NCBI RefSeq assembly: GCF_023657445.1
Contig: NZ_JAGTWY010000001.1
Coordinates: 1 to 64,000, forward strand
Origin: Marinobacter sediminum
GTDB lineage: Bacteria; Pseudomonadota; Gammaproteobacteria; Pseudomonadales; Oleiphilaceae
Direction of reading: 5' to 3'
DNA: 64,000 bases
The notes beneath the pieces are model-generated. The model made no database searches, was not told the DNA's origin, and worked only from the letters and a program-made list of their open reading frames with translations. The position numbers and the translations under genes are program-made. Below, piece after piece: positions 28,387-36,781 of the stretch (position 1 is the first letter of the stretch; the number at the start of each line of letters is the position of its first letter).

Positions 28387-28968
28387 GTGCACCCCGGCCG
28401 GGCAACGGGTGTCGCCGGACTCGCCTACGCCCGAAAGCTGCGCCTCTTGGTGACAGTCACGATTATTGGCGTGCTGGCGTGGTTCCTGCTGAACGTGCTG
28501 GAGCGTGAGACACGGCACGCGGAAGAGCGGGCCGCCAACATGGTGTTGGCGCAGTTGCGGGCGGCCCTGGTGATTCGCGGCGCGGAAGTTATGCTCAGTC
28601 GGGAGGGCGATCTGGGGGCGCAGGTAGGGATCAACCCTTTCAAACTGGTCGAGCACCAGTGGCTGAACTACCAGGGAGCCTGTCGGTCGCAGCAACCGGC
28701 TCGAGGCAACTGGTGTTTCCATTGGAGGGAACAAAAGCAAACAGTAAACAGGCCCAAAGGCTGGTTAATTTATACTCCGCGGCAGCGGATAGACCTGGAC
28801 CGCCGGAGAACGGAACCGGGCAAGCCTCTGGCCTGGAAAGTGACAACGGAATTTGCAGACCGCAACAACAACGGACAGCGGGAGCAAGACGAACGACCAA
28901 CGGGACTCAAACTGTCGCCAGTGTCGTTGACAGCAGAAGCAGCGCCAACGCAGGATGCCCAGCGCTGA
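28387..28968 (+). CDS. mshF: MshF-like MSHA locus protein
   Basis: A 193-aa protein with one transmembrane helix near residues 20–37 (LVTVTIIGVLAWFLLNVL), then a helical stretch and a hydrophilic C-terminus. Position between mshG and the pilin genes, together with the size and single helix, fits MshF, a poorly conserved member of the locus whose role is not established. The start is a GTG directly after the mshG stop. The last third (about residues 140–193) is low-complexity and rich in Arg, Asn, Gln and Glu. Name by synteny. Confidence 0.65.
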   Translation: MHPGRATGVAGLAYARKLRLLVTVTIIGVLAWFLLNVLERETRHAEERAANMVLAQLRAALVIRGAEVMLSREGDLGAQVGINPFKLVEHQWLNYQGACRSQQPARGNWCFHWREQKQTVNRPKGWLIYTPRQRIDLDRRRTEPGKPLAWKVTTEFADRNNNGQREQDERPTGLKLSPVSLTAEAAPTQDAQR

Positions 28969-29004
28969 CAAGATGGACGAAGAAACCGGGAAAGAGGTTG
29001 GCTC

Positions 29005-29523
29005 ATGAGGCAGTACAAGAAAATGCAGAAACAGCGGGGCTTTACCCTGATTGAACTGGTGGTGGTGATAGCCATTCTGGCCATCCTCGCCGCTTTCGCA
29101 CTACCGCGATTTGCACAGCTCTCGGAGCAGGCGCATCAGTCCAGTATTCGGGCTTCGGCGGGCGCGCTCAGCGCTGGCGTTGCGTTGGTAAAGGCGCAGT
29201 GGGTATCCAACGGGATCACCGGATCTGTTGCTGCCGTGAATGGCTTTGGCAACGACGATGTCGCGGTAAATGCTGAAGGTTGGGCAACATCCACCAACAG
29301 CATCACCGGCTCGCCGAATGAAAACCGGTGCGTTCAGGTATGGCAGGGGCTGTTGCAATCCAATGCGCCAACCATTTCAACGGCAACCGCCGCTGATGCC
29401 AATGCCGACTACTGGGCCTCGGTAACGGGTGATGTTTGTGAATACGAATACCAGCTCGATGGTCAGGGCAGCACGATTGATTACGACACCAGCAATGGTG
29501 AAATCGTAACCACGATTAACTGA
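29005..29523 (+). CDS. mshB: Type IV pilin-like protein MshB
   Basis: Prepilin (172 aa) with the processing motif QRG|FTLIELVVV. Cleavage after Gly would expose Phe+1 with Glu at +5, and residues up to about 33 form the hydrophobic spine helix. The globular part has two cysteines (near CVQVW and CEYEY), probably a disulfide. Its place just before mshA fits MshB, a minor or initiating pilin. An ATG at 29023 is also possible; the one used has GAGG upstream. Confidence 0.85.
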   Translation: MRQYKKMQKQRGFTLIELVVVIAILAILAAFALPRFAQLSEQAHQSSIRASAGALSAGVALVKAQWVSNGITGSVAAVNGFGNDDVAVNAEGWATSTNSITGSPNENRCVQVWQGLLQSNAPTISTATAADANADYWASVTGDVCEYEYQLDGQGSTIDYDTSNGEIVTTIN

Positions 29524-29558
29524 TAGAAAGATCTCAACCAAGAAAACGGAGAAGTACC

Positions 29559-30059
29559 ATGAATGCGATGACAGCATTTTCAGCGAGAAAAGAGAAAGGT
29601 TTCACCCTCATCGAACTGGTGATGGTGATCGTGATTCTGGGGATTCTGGCGGCATTTGCGTTGCCGCGGTTTGCGGACTTGGGGGGTGACGCAAGAGCAT
29701 CAGTCCTAAGTGGTGCAGCAGGAGCAATGAAATCGGCTTCAGCAATTACCCATAGCACACAGTTGGCTAAAGGATTGGCAGCTGGAGCTGATGTGACTTT
29801 AGAAGGACAGGCGATAAAGATGGCAAATGGCTATCCGACTGCCGCGACTGATGGGATCATTGATGCGGCGAACATGAGTGCCTCTGCCACAGCTGGTGCC
29901 GGTGAAGATTTCGTATACACAATTGCCGGGACTGCAACGCCGCCAACCATTACTCTTGTCCCGGATAGTTATAGTGGTGCAGGCACCTGTAATTTGGTCT
30001 ATACAGAATCCGATGGCACCAGCCCGGCAAGTGTAGTTGTTAATGATGGCGGGTGTTAA
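29559..30059 (+). CDS. mshA: Major MSHA pilin subunit MshA
   Basis: Probable major pilin (166 aa). The prepilin peptidase site is KEKG|FTLIELVMVIVILGILAAF, with Glu+5. The globular domain ends in a Cys-containing DGGC terminus and another Cys near residue 147, a likely C-terminal disulfide loop. The first 45 codons resemble the neighbours in base use; the rest has lower G+C and more A/T-ending codons. It has a good GGAGAAG Shine–Dalgarno. Confidence 0.85.
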   Translation: MNAMTAFSARKEKGFTLIELVMVIVILGILAAFALPRFADLGGDARASVLSGAAGAMKSASAITHSTQLAKGLAAGADVTLEGQAIKMANGYPTAATDGIIDAANMSASATAGAGEDFVYTIAGTATPPTITLVPDSYSGAGTCNLVYTESDGTSPASVVVNDGGC

Positions 30060-30171
30060 GCGATTGGTTTGGTGACGTGAAGCCAATGGGATAGAGGGAG
30101 TCTTCGGATTCTTGGGCGGAGAGAATAGCGCTGTGTCCGATTAACAAGTGGGATTGGAGCCTCGGAGGGGG

Positions 30172-30630
30172 ATGATAATACCAAGGATCTATAAATCATT
30201 GGGATTCACCCTAGTAGAGCTGATTATGGTGATTATCCTGGTCGGGGTGTTGTCTGTTCTGGGTATAGGCTTATTCGCTAACAGTTCTGCTTTCTCTCCC
30301 TCACTGGCTACCCAGCAGCTATCCTCCGCCACGCTGCTTGCCCAGCAAGCCGCGCTGGCGGGGAACTCCGCCGGTCAGCTTACTGTTGAGCAAACGGCGG
30401 ATTCCTTCGTGTTTACTGTCGGCGGGGGAACATCCAATGCCCGCGCCTTTTCCGTCGAACGTTCCGGTACCAGCCTGAGCGGAGTTTCACTTCCACTGAC
30501 TCTGGTATTTAACTCCATGGGAGAGGTGGTAGGAGGAAGCAATACCAACCTCACCTTCAGCGGCGACAGTTCCTATCAAACCTGCATCAGTTCTCTGGGC
30601 GCCGTCTATTCCGGGAGCTGCCAGCCATGA
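30172..30630 (+). CDS. mshC: Type IV pilin-like protein MshC
   Basis: Prepilin (152 aa) with the site YKSLG|FTLVELIMVI and Glu+5. It is probably a minor pilin. I choose the ATG at 30172, directly behind a GGAGGGGG stretch; a GTG at 30148 in the same frame has no such site. The 112-bp gap from mshA holds small hairpins but no clear terminator. It overlaps mshD by 4 bp. Confidence 0.82.
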   Translation: MIIPRIYKSLGFTLVELIMVIILVGVLSVLGIGLFANSSAFSPSLATQQLSSATLLAQQAALAGNSAGQLTVEQTADSFVFTVGGGTSNARAFSVERSGTSLSGVSLPLTLVFNSMGEVVGGSNTNLTFSGDSSYQTCISSLGAVYSGSCQP

Positions 30631-31118
30631 AACGGCTGCAGCGTGGTGCCACGCTTGTTGAGCTTGTGATCACTATTGTGATCATCAGTATCGCCATAGC
30701 AGGCGTCGTGGGTGCGTTTGCCCTGATCTCGGGCCGCAGTGCCGATCCGTTGAATGAAACCCGGGCAGTCGCCCTCGCACAGCTCTACATGGATGAAATC
30801 CTCACTCGGAAGTACGACGAACAAACGCCTCAGGGTGGTGTGCCACGCTACTCAGGAGGTTGCAGCATAGGTGCTGACGGTTCTGAGGATCGGGCGTCGT
30901 TTGATGATGTTGATGATTACGATGGCCTCAATGACTCGCCGCCTGCGAGTGCGCTTGCGAGCCTCACTGGCTACACTGGCTTTTCCGTTGCGGTGACCGT
31001 TACCTGCTCGGGGGGAGATGTTGGATTGCCTGTATCGCAGGCAAAGCGCATTGATCTTCTTATTTCGGCGCCGGATAATCGCAGCTTCGTATTCTCGGCT
31101 TACAGGGCGAATTTCTGA
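30627..31118 (+). CDS. mshD: Type IV pilin-like protein MshD
   Basis: Minor pilin (163 aa). The N-terminus MKRLQRG|ATLVELVITI keeps the Gly and Glu+5 but has Ala rather than Phe at +1, which prepilin peptidases tolerate. Two cysteines (near CSIG and VTCSG) and an Asp-rich loop (DDVDDYDGLND, about residues 92–102) are seen. It overlaps mshC and shares one base with mshO. Confidence 0.85.
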   Translation: MKRLQRGATLVELVITIVIISIAIAGVVGAFALISGRSADPLNETRAVALAQLYMDEILTRKYDEQTPQGGVPRYSGGCSIGADGSEDRASFDDVDDYDGLNDSPPASALASLTGYTGFSVAVTVTCSGGDVGLPVSQAKRIDLLISAPDNRSFVFSAYRANF

Positions 31119-31903
31119 TGGGTCGGGATCGCGGGTTTACGCTTATCGAGCTGATCATGGTAATCGTGCTTCTGGCGATTGTGGCAACGATATCGGTTCG
31201 CTTTGTTGCGCTGTCGACCCAGGGTGCTATCGATGTCGGTTCCCGTCAGCTCCGCTCCTTTTCTGCCGTGGTCATCAGTGAGCAAATTACCCGTTCACTC
31301 AGGGAGGCATTGCCTGGATCAGTCCGTGTCAGTGCCGATGGTGCTTGCATTGAATGGATGCCGGTACAGGCGGTCTCCAATTACCTGAATCTTCCCAGTG
31401 GTCCGAATCCCGACTCTTTTGAAGCGGTGCCGCTGGCGGGCGGAGCCAGTGCAAGCGGCCGGATTGTTGTTTATGGTTATGGCAGTAACCTGTATTCAAT
31501 AACCAGTCCTGGGCCGGTCTCGCCGACCGCAACTTTGCCGGCCGGGACCCCACCGGTGACAGTCGCCTTCGATGGTGGTGTCAATCATCGTTTCACGGCC
31601 AAATCGCCAGAGCGGAAGTTTTTTGTCATTCAGGAGCCCCGGACCTTTTGTCAGCAGGGAAGTTTCCTGTTCCGTTTCCGTAACTACGGAATTCAAAGTT
31701 CGGTGGCAGCCCTATTACCGACAAGCGTGCCAGAACGGGAAGTGCTGGCCGGTAATCTCGTTCCAGCCTCACTGAATTTTGAGGTGGTTCCACCGACGCT
31801 CCAGCGCAATGCTGTGGTTAGCTTCCGTTTTCAGGTTCAAAGCCAGCAATCTGGTGAGGTGACAGATGTCAGTCAGGAGGTGCAGGTCCGTAATGTCCCC
31901 TGA
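31118..31903 (+). CDS. mshO: MSHA biogenesis pilin-like protein MshO
   Basis: MshO (261 aa), a larger pseudopilin-like protein. The prepilin site is GRDRG|FTLIELIMVIVLL, with Glu+5. The globular part is long, consistent with a GspJ/PilW-like minor pilin that would cap the pilus or prime assembly. It starts one base inside the mshD stop. Confidence 0.85.
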   Translation: MGRDRGFTLIELIMVIVLLAIVATISVRFVALSTQGAIDVGSRQLRSFSAVVISEQITRSLREALPGSVRVSADGACIEWMPVQAVSNYLNLPSGPNPDSFEAVPLAGGASASGRIVVYGYGSNLYSITSPGPVSPTATLPAGTPPVTVAFDGGVNHRFTAKSPERKFFVIQEPRTFCQQGSFLFRFRNYGIQSSVAALLPTSVPEREVLAGNLVPASLNFEVVPPTLQRNAVVSFRFQVQSQQSGEVTDVSQEVQVRNVP

Positions 31904-32306
31904 TCCATGCCAACGAAAACAAGCCGGTGCAGGCCTGCCTATAGCGTTGTTTGTCATTACAGTGTTGGCCTTGCTCGTGGTTGTCATGGCACAACTGCAA
32001 CAGGGCACTGGTGAGGCCGTGAGCCTGCAGATCCAGTCCCAGCGTGCACTCTTTGCGGCCGAGAGCGGAGCACAGGTTGGTGTGCGTGAGGCGCTTGAAG
32101 GCGGCGATTGCAGTGCAGTCACCTCGCCGAAAACCTTTACCTCTGCCGGGCTTGCGAGCTGTCGGGCGGTGATGACATGCGAGTCGGTATCGGCTGAGCT
32201 TACGGGTAATAGTCCTGCGGAAGAGATATTCACACTGACCAGTACCGGGCAATGCGGTGCTGGTATTGACCGTGCCGAGCGGGTGGTTGAGGTGAAAGTC
32301 CGATGA
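31893..32306 (+). CDS. mshP: MSHA biogenesis protein MshP (PilX/GspK-like)
   Basis: MshP (137 aa from this start). It has one N-terminal hydrophobic helix (about residues 17–35, LPIALFVITVLALLVVVMAQ) but no Glu at the +5 position, like PilX- and GspK-type minor pilins. The GSGE-like helix with AESGAQVGVREAL follows. The start is uncertain: an ATG at 31866 would add nine residues and lengthen the overlap with mshO. Confidence 0.75.
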   Translation: MSPDPCQRKQAGAGLPIALFVITVLALLVVVMAQLQQGTGEAVSLQIQSQRALFAAESGAQVGVREALEGGDCSAVTSPKTFTSAGLASCRAVMTCESVSAELTGNSPAEEIFTLTSTGQCGAGIDRAERVVEVKVR

Positions 32307-35293
32307 ATCTGTTGATACCGAGGCATTCACGTTATGTAAGGCAAACGGTGCTTTTGGCATGTGCTGTTTTGTTATTAACGCTGCCTCAATTGTTGCGCGC
32401 CGCTTGCTCTCCATACGCCGGGTTGGCAACGATAAATGAGATATCCGAGCAAGGCGGCTTTATTGAGATCAAGATTCTGTCATCGGGCGTCGATTCCTCA
32501 ATCTATGATAACTGGCAGCTAGAGTTTTGTGCGCTGGGCGGCAACAACAAACCTCTCAGTTGTAGTGGCTTGCAGTCTGTTGCGGACGCGTCGAGCAATA
32601 CCTTTCCCTGGCTAGTTATGGGGGCAGGAGACTTGGGCGGCGCTAATATCAATCTTGCCGGCATGGATGTCAGGCTGTCGGATCCGACTGGCAGGACCAT
32701 TGACTATGTGCGCGTTGGTTCTTCTGTTGATAACTCTATGGACTCCTCATGTTCCACAGATCCTGAACCCTTACCCTTCGATACTCGTCTGAGCCTGACA
32801 GGGGGACAGAGTGGTAAATATGCCCGTCGCGGCCCTGATGGTAACGGCGACTGGTCCATGAGCGAAGGTGCATCAGGTGGCAAAGATACCGGAGGTGATA
32901 CAAACGATCAGGGTGTGCCAGGACCCACTATCAACATCGACAATATCTCGGTTTTTCAGGGTGCTACTGCACAATTCACGGTCACTCTGAGTGCCATTCA
33001 GAACACTGATGTTCTGATTGATTTCCAGACCCGAGACTTTTCTGCAACCGAGGGCGTTGATTATTCATCTCAAGCCGGGGTGCTGACGATCCCTGCCGGG
33101 CAGAATCAAGGGACACTGAGTGTTCAGACGTTGAATTCCGGTAATCCGAACGAGACAGCATTTTTTGTAGTCCTGAGCAACCCGAGGAAGCCCGATGACA
33201 CGCAATTCGGCACGTTCAGCAACCAGGCTGGTTTTGCAACAATCCTGCCACCGGCTAACGGTGTCGACAGCTTTCAGGTAGGCGTCGCTGCAACTGCAAG
33301 CGTTTGCGCGCCGGTGGAAGTGACGATTAGCGCTCGTGATCAGCAGGGTGACTTGGTGACTGACTACGACGGTCAGGTTTCCCTGCAAACAAGCTCCGGT
33401 AGCGGGAACTGGTCTGGATGGCCGTTGGATGTGCCTGCCGGAACCCTGGCGCCGAGCCCAGATACCAATAATGATGGCGCCGCGACCTATCAGTTCAGCA
33501 GCTCCGATAACGGTACCGTTTCTCTGGCTCTTGCAAATGAGACCGCTGATGAGCTTACCGTTCTCGTCACTGACCTTGCAGGCGGGCAGCAAGGTCGTTC
33601 CGGATCGGTTCAGTTCCTAGAGAACGCATTTGTAATCGAAAGCGCTGATATTAATGCACTCGACATCGTGGCTGAGCGTGGCCACAGTTTTGTGGCCAGA
33701 GCGATACGTCGTGATACGACAACCGGCGAGTGTGGTGTGATTCCCGACTATGACGGGCAGGTTGACGTGAAAACCTGGTTATCGAGAACTGGCGACGACC
33801 CCGGTGGTGCCGCCCCTGTACTAGAGAGTGGTATCTCTGCCTCAGCACCTGGAGATGCTGCGCCATCGTCGGATAACCTGGCTCTCAATTTCAGTGGCGG
33901 ATCTGCCGCCTTTTCTTTGACCACGAGCGATGTCGGGCAGTACCGATTGAATCTGCTGGATGACACGTCCGGCATTGTCGTCGACGCAACTGGCAACGCT
34001 CTTCCGGTTGCGGGAACGAGTGTCTTGTGGACTGTTCGGCCAGACCGGTTCAGGCTGGCTGTGACGGACAACCCAGCTGCTACCAGTGCTAGTGGGTCTG
34101 TGTTCAGAGCCGCCGGTCAGTCGTTCGAGCTGCTGTTGTCTGCGGTCGGTGCCAATGGCAATCCGACAGTGAGCTTTGGTCAGGAGGGCTCCCCTCAGGG
34201 CGCGAGTATGAGCCATTCCCTGTTGCAACCTGTTGGGGGCGAGGCTGGCACGCTTTCAGGCACAGTCAGTGTACCGGGTTCTTCGTTCAGCGGCGGAGAG
34301 GCGACGATTAGTGATCTGCGCTGGAACGAAGTGGGGATCCTTGAACTTTTGGCCCGCAACTCGGCCTATCTCGGGGTAGCTCCAGCTGTCAACGGTGCGT
34401 CCGGTGAGGTTGGTCGTTTCGTACCTGAGCGATTCGAAGTCGCCGTCTCACCCGGACAGCTTGCGCCTTTCTGCAGTGCTGGAGCGGCTTTCGTTTATTC
34501 CGGCCAACCCATGGGCTGGGCGGTCGTTCCGGAGCTGACGATTTCAGCTATGGGGCCGGGTACTTACGTTGCGCGTAATTACACGGAGGGCGGGTTCTTG
34601 AAGCTGACGGCTTTGGACGTATCCCGCAGCAGCCCCACAACGGACAATACTCAGGCGGATTTGTCCGGCGCTGGTTATCCGATCACTGCAAGCCTGCAGT
34701 CCGGGTTGGTGTCCGTTGCCAGTCCAGGCGTTGTGACCTTCGCATTTTCAACCAGCGATCAGTTTGTCTATGAAAAATCAGTCGACGTCCAGGTGGCGCC
34801 GTTTTCGCCCGATATGACGGTCACGATTGACGCTATCGAGGATTCGGATGGCGTTCTCGCTCCGGCTGTTTCGGTGCCGGTGACGCCGCTCGCCCCATTG
34901 GAAGTTCGCTATGGCCGCTGGGTGGCAGAAAATGTCTATGGACCGGAGAACGTGAGTGAGCTCTATATGCCGTTCCGTGCTGAATTCTGGAATGGTGGCC
35001 GATACGTGCAGAATGATGCGGATAGCTGTTCGTCATGGTCTACAGGGCCAATTGCCGATCCCGAGGTGCATCATTCTCTGGTGCCCGGATCTGGTTCTCT
35101 GCTGAGTGGCCTTGGGGGGCCTTTGACACTCCAGCCAAGTGGTACGCAGGGAACCGACGTCCTGGTTTGGGACGTCCCTCTCTGGTTTGAGGAGGATGCC
35201 GACGGCGATGGATTGCTGGAAGACCCGGCAGGCCTGGCCACCTTCGGTGTATACCGCGGCCATGATCGCATTATTTACTGGCGGGAACGTTAA
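32303..35293 (+). CDS. mshQ: MSHA biogenesis protein MshQ
   Basis: Large exported protein (996 aa), last gene of the operon. It has a signal peptide (residues about 14–34), an N-terminal lamin-tail-like domain (about 36–205, ending near RRGPDGNGDWS), a Calx-beta-like repeat (about 210–320, with FSATEGVDYSSQAG), then several Ig-like segments and the C-terminal DUF6701/MshQ region. The C-terminus DADGDGLLEDPAG…FGVYRGHDRIIYWRE is a family signature and includes a calcium-type Asp cluster. It is probably displayed at the cell surface or pilus tip; its function is unproven. It overlaps mshP by 4 bp. Confidence 0.85.
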   Translation: MNLLIPRHSRYVRQTVLLACAVLLLTLPQLLRAACSPYAGLATINEISEQGGFIEIKILSSGVDSSIYDNWQLEFCALGGNNKPLSCSGLQSVADASSNTFPWLVMGAGDLGGANINLAGMDVRLSDPTGRTIDYVRVGSSVDNSMDSSCSTDPEPLPFDTRLSLTGGQSGKYARRGPDGNGDWSMSEGASGGKDTGGDTNDQGVPGPTINIDNISVFQGATAQFTVTLSAIQNTDVLIDFQTRDFSATEGVDYSSQAGVLTIPAGQNQGTLSVQTLNSGNPNETAFFVVLSNPRKPDDTQFGTFSNQAGFATILPPANGVDSFQVGVAATASVCAPVEVTISARDQQGDLVTDYDGQVSLQTSSGSGNWSGWPLDVPAGTLAPSPDTNNDGAATYQFSSSDNGTVSLALANETADELTVLVTDLAGGQQGRSGSVQFLENAFVIESADINALDIVAERGHSFVARAIRRDTTTGECGVIPDYDGQVDVKTWLSRTGDDPGGAAPVLESGISASAPGDAAPSSDNLALNFSGGSAAFSLTTSDVGQYRLNLLDDTSGIVVDATGNALPVAGTSVLWTVRPDRFRLAVTDNPAATSASGSVFRAAGQSFELLLSAVGANGNPTVSFGQEGSPQGASMSHSLLQPVGGEAGTLSGTVSVPGSSFSGGEATISDLRWNEVGILELLARNSAYLGVAPAVNGASGEVGRFVPERFEVAVSPGQLAPFCSAGAAFVYSGQPMGWAVVPELTISAMGPGTYVARNYTEGGFLKLTALDVSRSSPTTDNTQADLSGAGYPITASLQSGLVSVASPGVVTFAFSTSDQFVYEKSVDVQVAPFSPDMTVTIDAIEDSDGVLAPAVSVPVTPLAPLEVRYGRWVAENVYGPENVSELYMPFRAEFWNGGRYVQNDADSCSSWSTGPIADPEVHHSLVPGSGSLLSGLGGPLTLQPSGTQGTDVLVWDVPLWFEEDADGDGLLEDPAGLATFGVYRGHDRIIYWRER

Positions 35294-35303
35294 TGCGGGC
35301 AAT

Positions 35304-35334
35304 AAAAAAAGGGGCAGGCCTTACGACCTGCCCC
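35304..35334 (-). terminator. Rho-independent terminator of ntrC
   Basis: An 8-bp stem GGGGCAGG/CCTGCCCC (35311–35318 with 35327–35334) is followed on the minus strand by seven T. It therefore terminates ntrC. On the plus strand the hairpin lacks a T-run but may still help end the MSHA transcript. Confidence 0.8.
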
Positions 35335-35353
35335 TGAAAAAGAGCCCGGTGGC

Positions 35354-36781
35354 TCAATCGTCATCATTTTCAGGGTGATCCAGTCCCAATTCGTTGATCT
35401 TCCGCGTCAGGGTGTTACGCCCCCAGCCAAGAAGCACTGAGGCATCCCGTCGGCGACCGCCGGTGTGTTTCAGGGCGGTCTCGATCATGATCTTTTCAAA
35501 CTCTGGCACAGCCGCATCCAGAATGCCTTTCTTGCCCCGTTTCAGTTCCTGTTCTGCCCAGTTACGCAAGCCTTCCTGCCAGGTTGTTCCGGTCGTCGGC
35601 GTTTCGGCCTGGTGCAGTAGTTCCGGCGGCAAGTCATCAATATGGACTTCACGACCGCTGGCCATGACTGTCAGCCATCGGCAGGTATTCTCAAGCTGGC
35701 GGACGTTACCGGGCCAGGGCATGGTGGTGAGGTATTCTTCAGCGTCGGGCCGCAGGATCTTGGTTTCTACAGCAAGTTCCTTGGCGGCACGCTTCAGAAA
35801 GTGCTGCATCAGGCGCGGAATATCCTCACGCCGTTCCGCAAGCTTGGGCAGGTGCACACGAATGACGTTCAGACGGTGGAAAAGGTCTTCCCGAAACGAG
35901 CCGGCCTGAACCAGTTTTTCCAGATCCTGGTGGGTTGCGGCAATAATCCGTACATCTACTTTTATGGGGGTTGTGCCGCCTACCCGGTAAAACTCACCGT
36001 CGGCAAGCACCCGTAACAGTCGGGTCTGGGTATCCGCCGGCATGTCTCCGATTTCATCGAGGAAAAGCGTGCCGCTATTGGCCTGTTCGAACCGACCCTG
36101 TCGGGCAGCCCCCGCCCCGGTAAAGGAGCCTTTCTCGTGTCCGAATAGTTCTGATTCGATCAGATCCTTGGGAATGGCAGCCATGTTCAGGGCGATAAAC
36201 GGGTGTTTGGCTCGCGGGCTGTGATTGTGAAGGGCCTGGGCCACCAGCTCTTTACCGGTTCCGCTTTCGCCGTTGATCAGTACCGTGATGTTGGAGTGTG
36301 AGAGACGACCAATGGCTCGAAACACCTCCTGCATGGCCGGCGCTTCGCCGATAATCTCCATATTCCGCTGGACGCTTTCGACCTGGGGTTCCGCACTTGC
36401 CCGCTTTTCATGGCTGTGGGCTACGGCGCGCTTAACCAGCGCCACAGCATCGTCTACATCGAAAGGCTTGGGGAGGTACTCGAAGGCGCCCGTCTGGTAG
36501 CTTGTGACCGCGCTTTCAAGATCCGAGTGAGCTGTCATGATGATAACAGGCACATCGGGATGCACTTCGACAATCTGGGAGAGCAGGGTAATGCCATCGA
36601 CGCCGGGCATGCGAATATCGCTGATGATGGCATCCGGTTGTTCGTGCTCGAGACGCATCATAATGCTCTCGCCGCTTTCGAAAACCCGGGGCTGCATACC
36701 GGCCTGGTTAAGGGCGCGCTCCAGCACCCAGCGAATACTGCGATCGTCGTCTATGATCCAGACGTTTGCCGGTTGGCTCAT
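35354..36781 (-). CDS. glnG: Nitrogen regulation response regulator NtrC
   Basis: NtrC/NRI (475 aa), the sigma-54-dependent activator of nitrogen-starvation genes. The receiver domain (about 1–120) has the phospho-acceptor Asp in IISDIRMPG. The AAA+ domain (about 145–385) has Walker A GESGTGKE and GSFTGA in place of the common GAFTGA sigma-54 contact loop. A Fis-type helix-turn-helix ends the protein (RRRDASVLLGWGRNTLTRKI). The start is at 36781, overlapping the ntrB stop by 4 bp; the longer open frame is not homologous. Confidence 0.96.
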   Translation of the reverse strand: MSQPANVWIIDDDRSIRWVLERALNQAGMQPRVFESGESIMMRLEHEQPDAIISDIRMPGVDGITLLSQIVEVHPDVPVIIMTAHSDLESAVTSYQTGAFEYLPKPFDVDDAVALVKRAVAHSHEKRASAEPQVESVQRNMEIIGEAPAMQEVFRAIGRLSHSNITVLINGESGTGKELVAQALHNHSPRAKHPFIALNMAAIPKDLIESELFGHEKGSFTGAGAARQGRFEQANSGTLFLDEIGDMPADTQTRLLRVLADGEFYRVGGTTPIKVDVRIIAATHQDLEKLVQAGSFREDLFHRLNVIRVHLPKLAERREDIPRLMQHFLKRAAKELAVETKILRPDAEEYLTTMPWPGNVRQLENTCRWLTVMASGREVHIDDLPPELLHQAETPTTGTTWQEGLRNWAEQELKRGKKGILDAAVPEFEKIMIETALKHTGGRRRDASVLLGWGRNTLTRKINELGLDHPENDDD

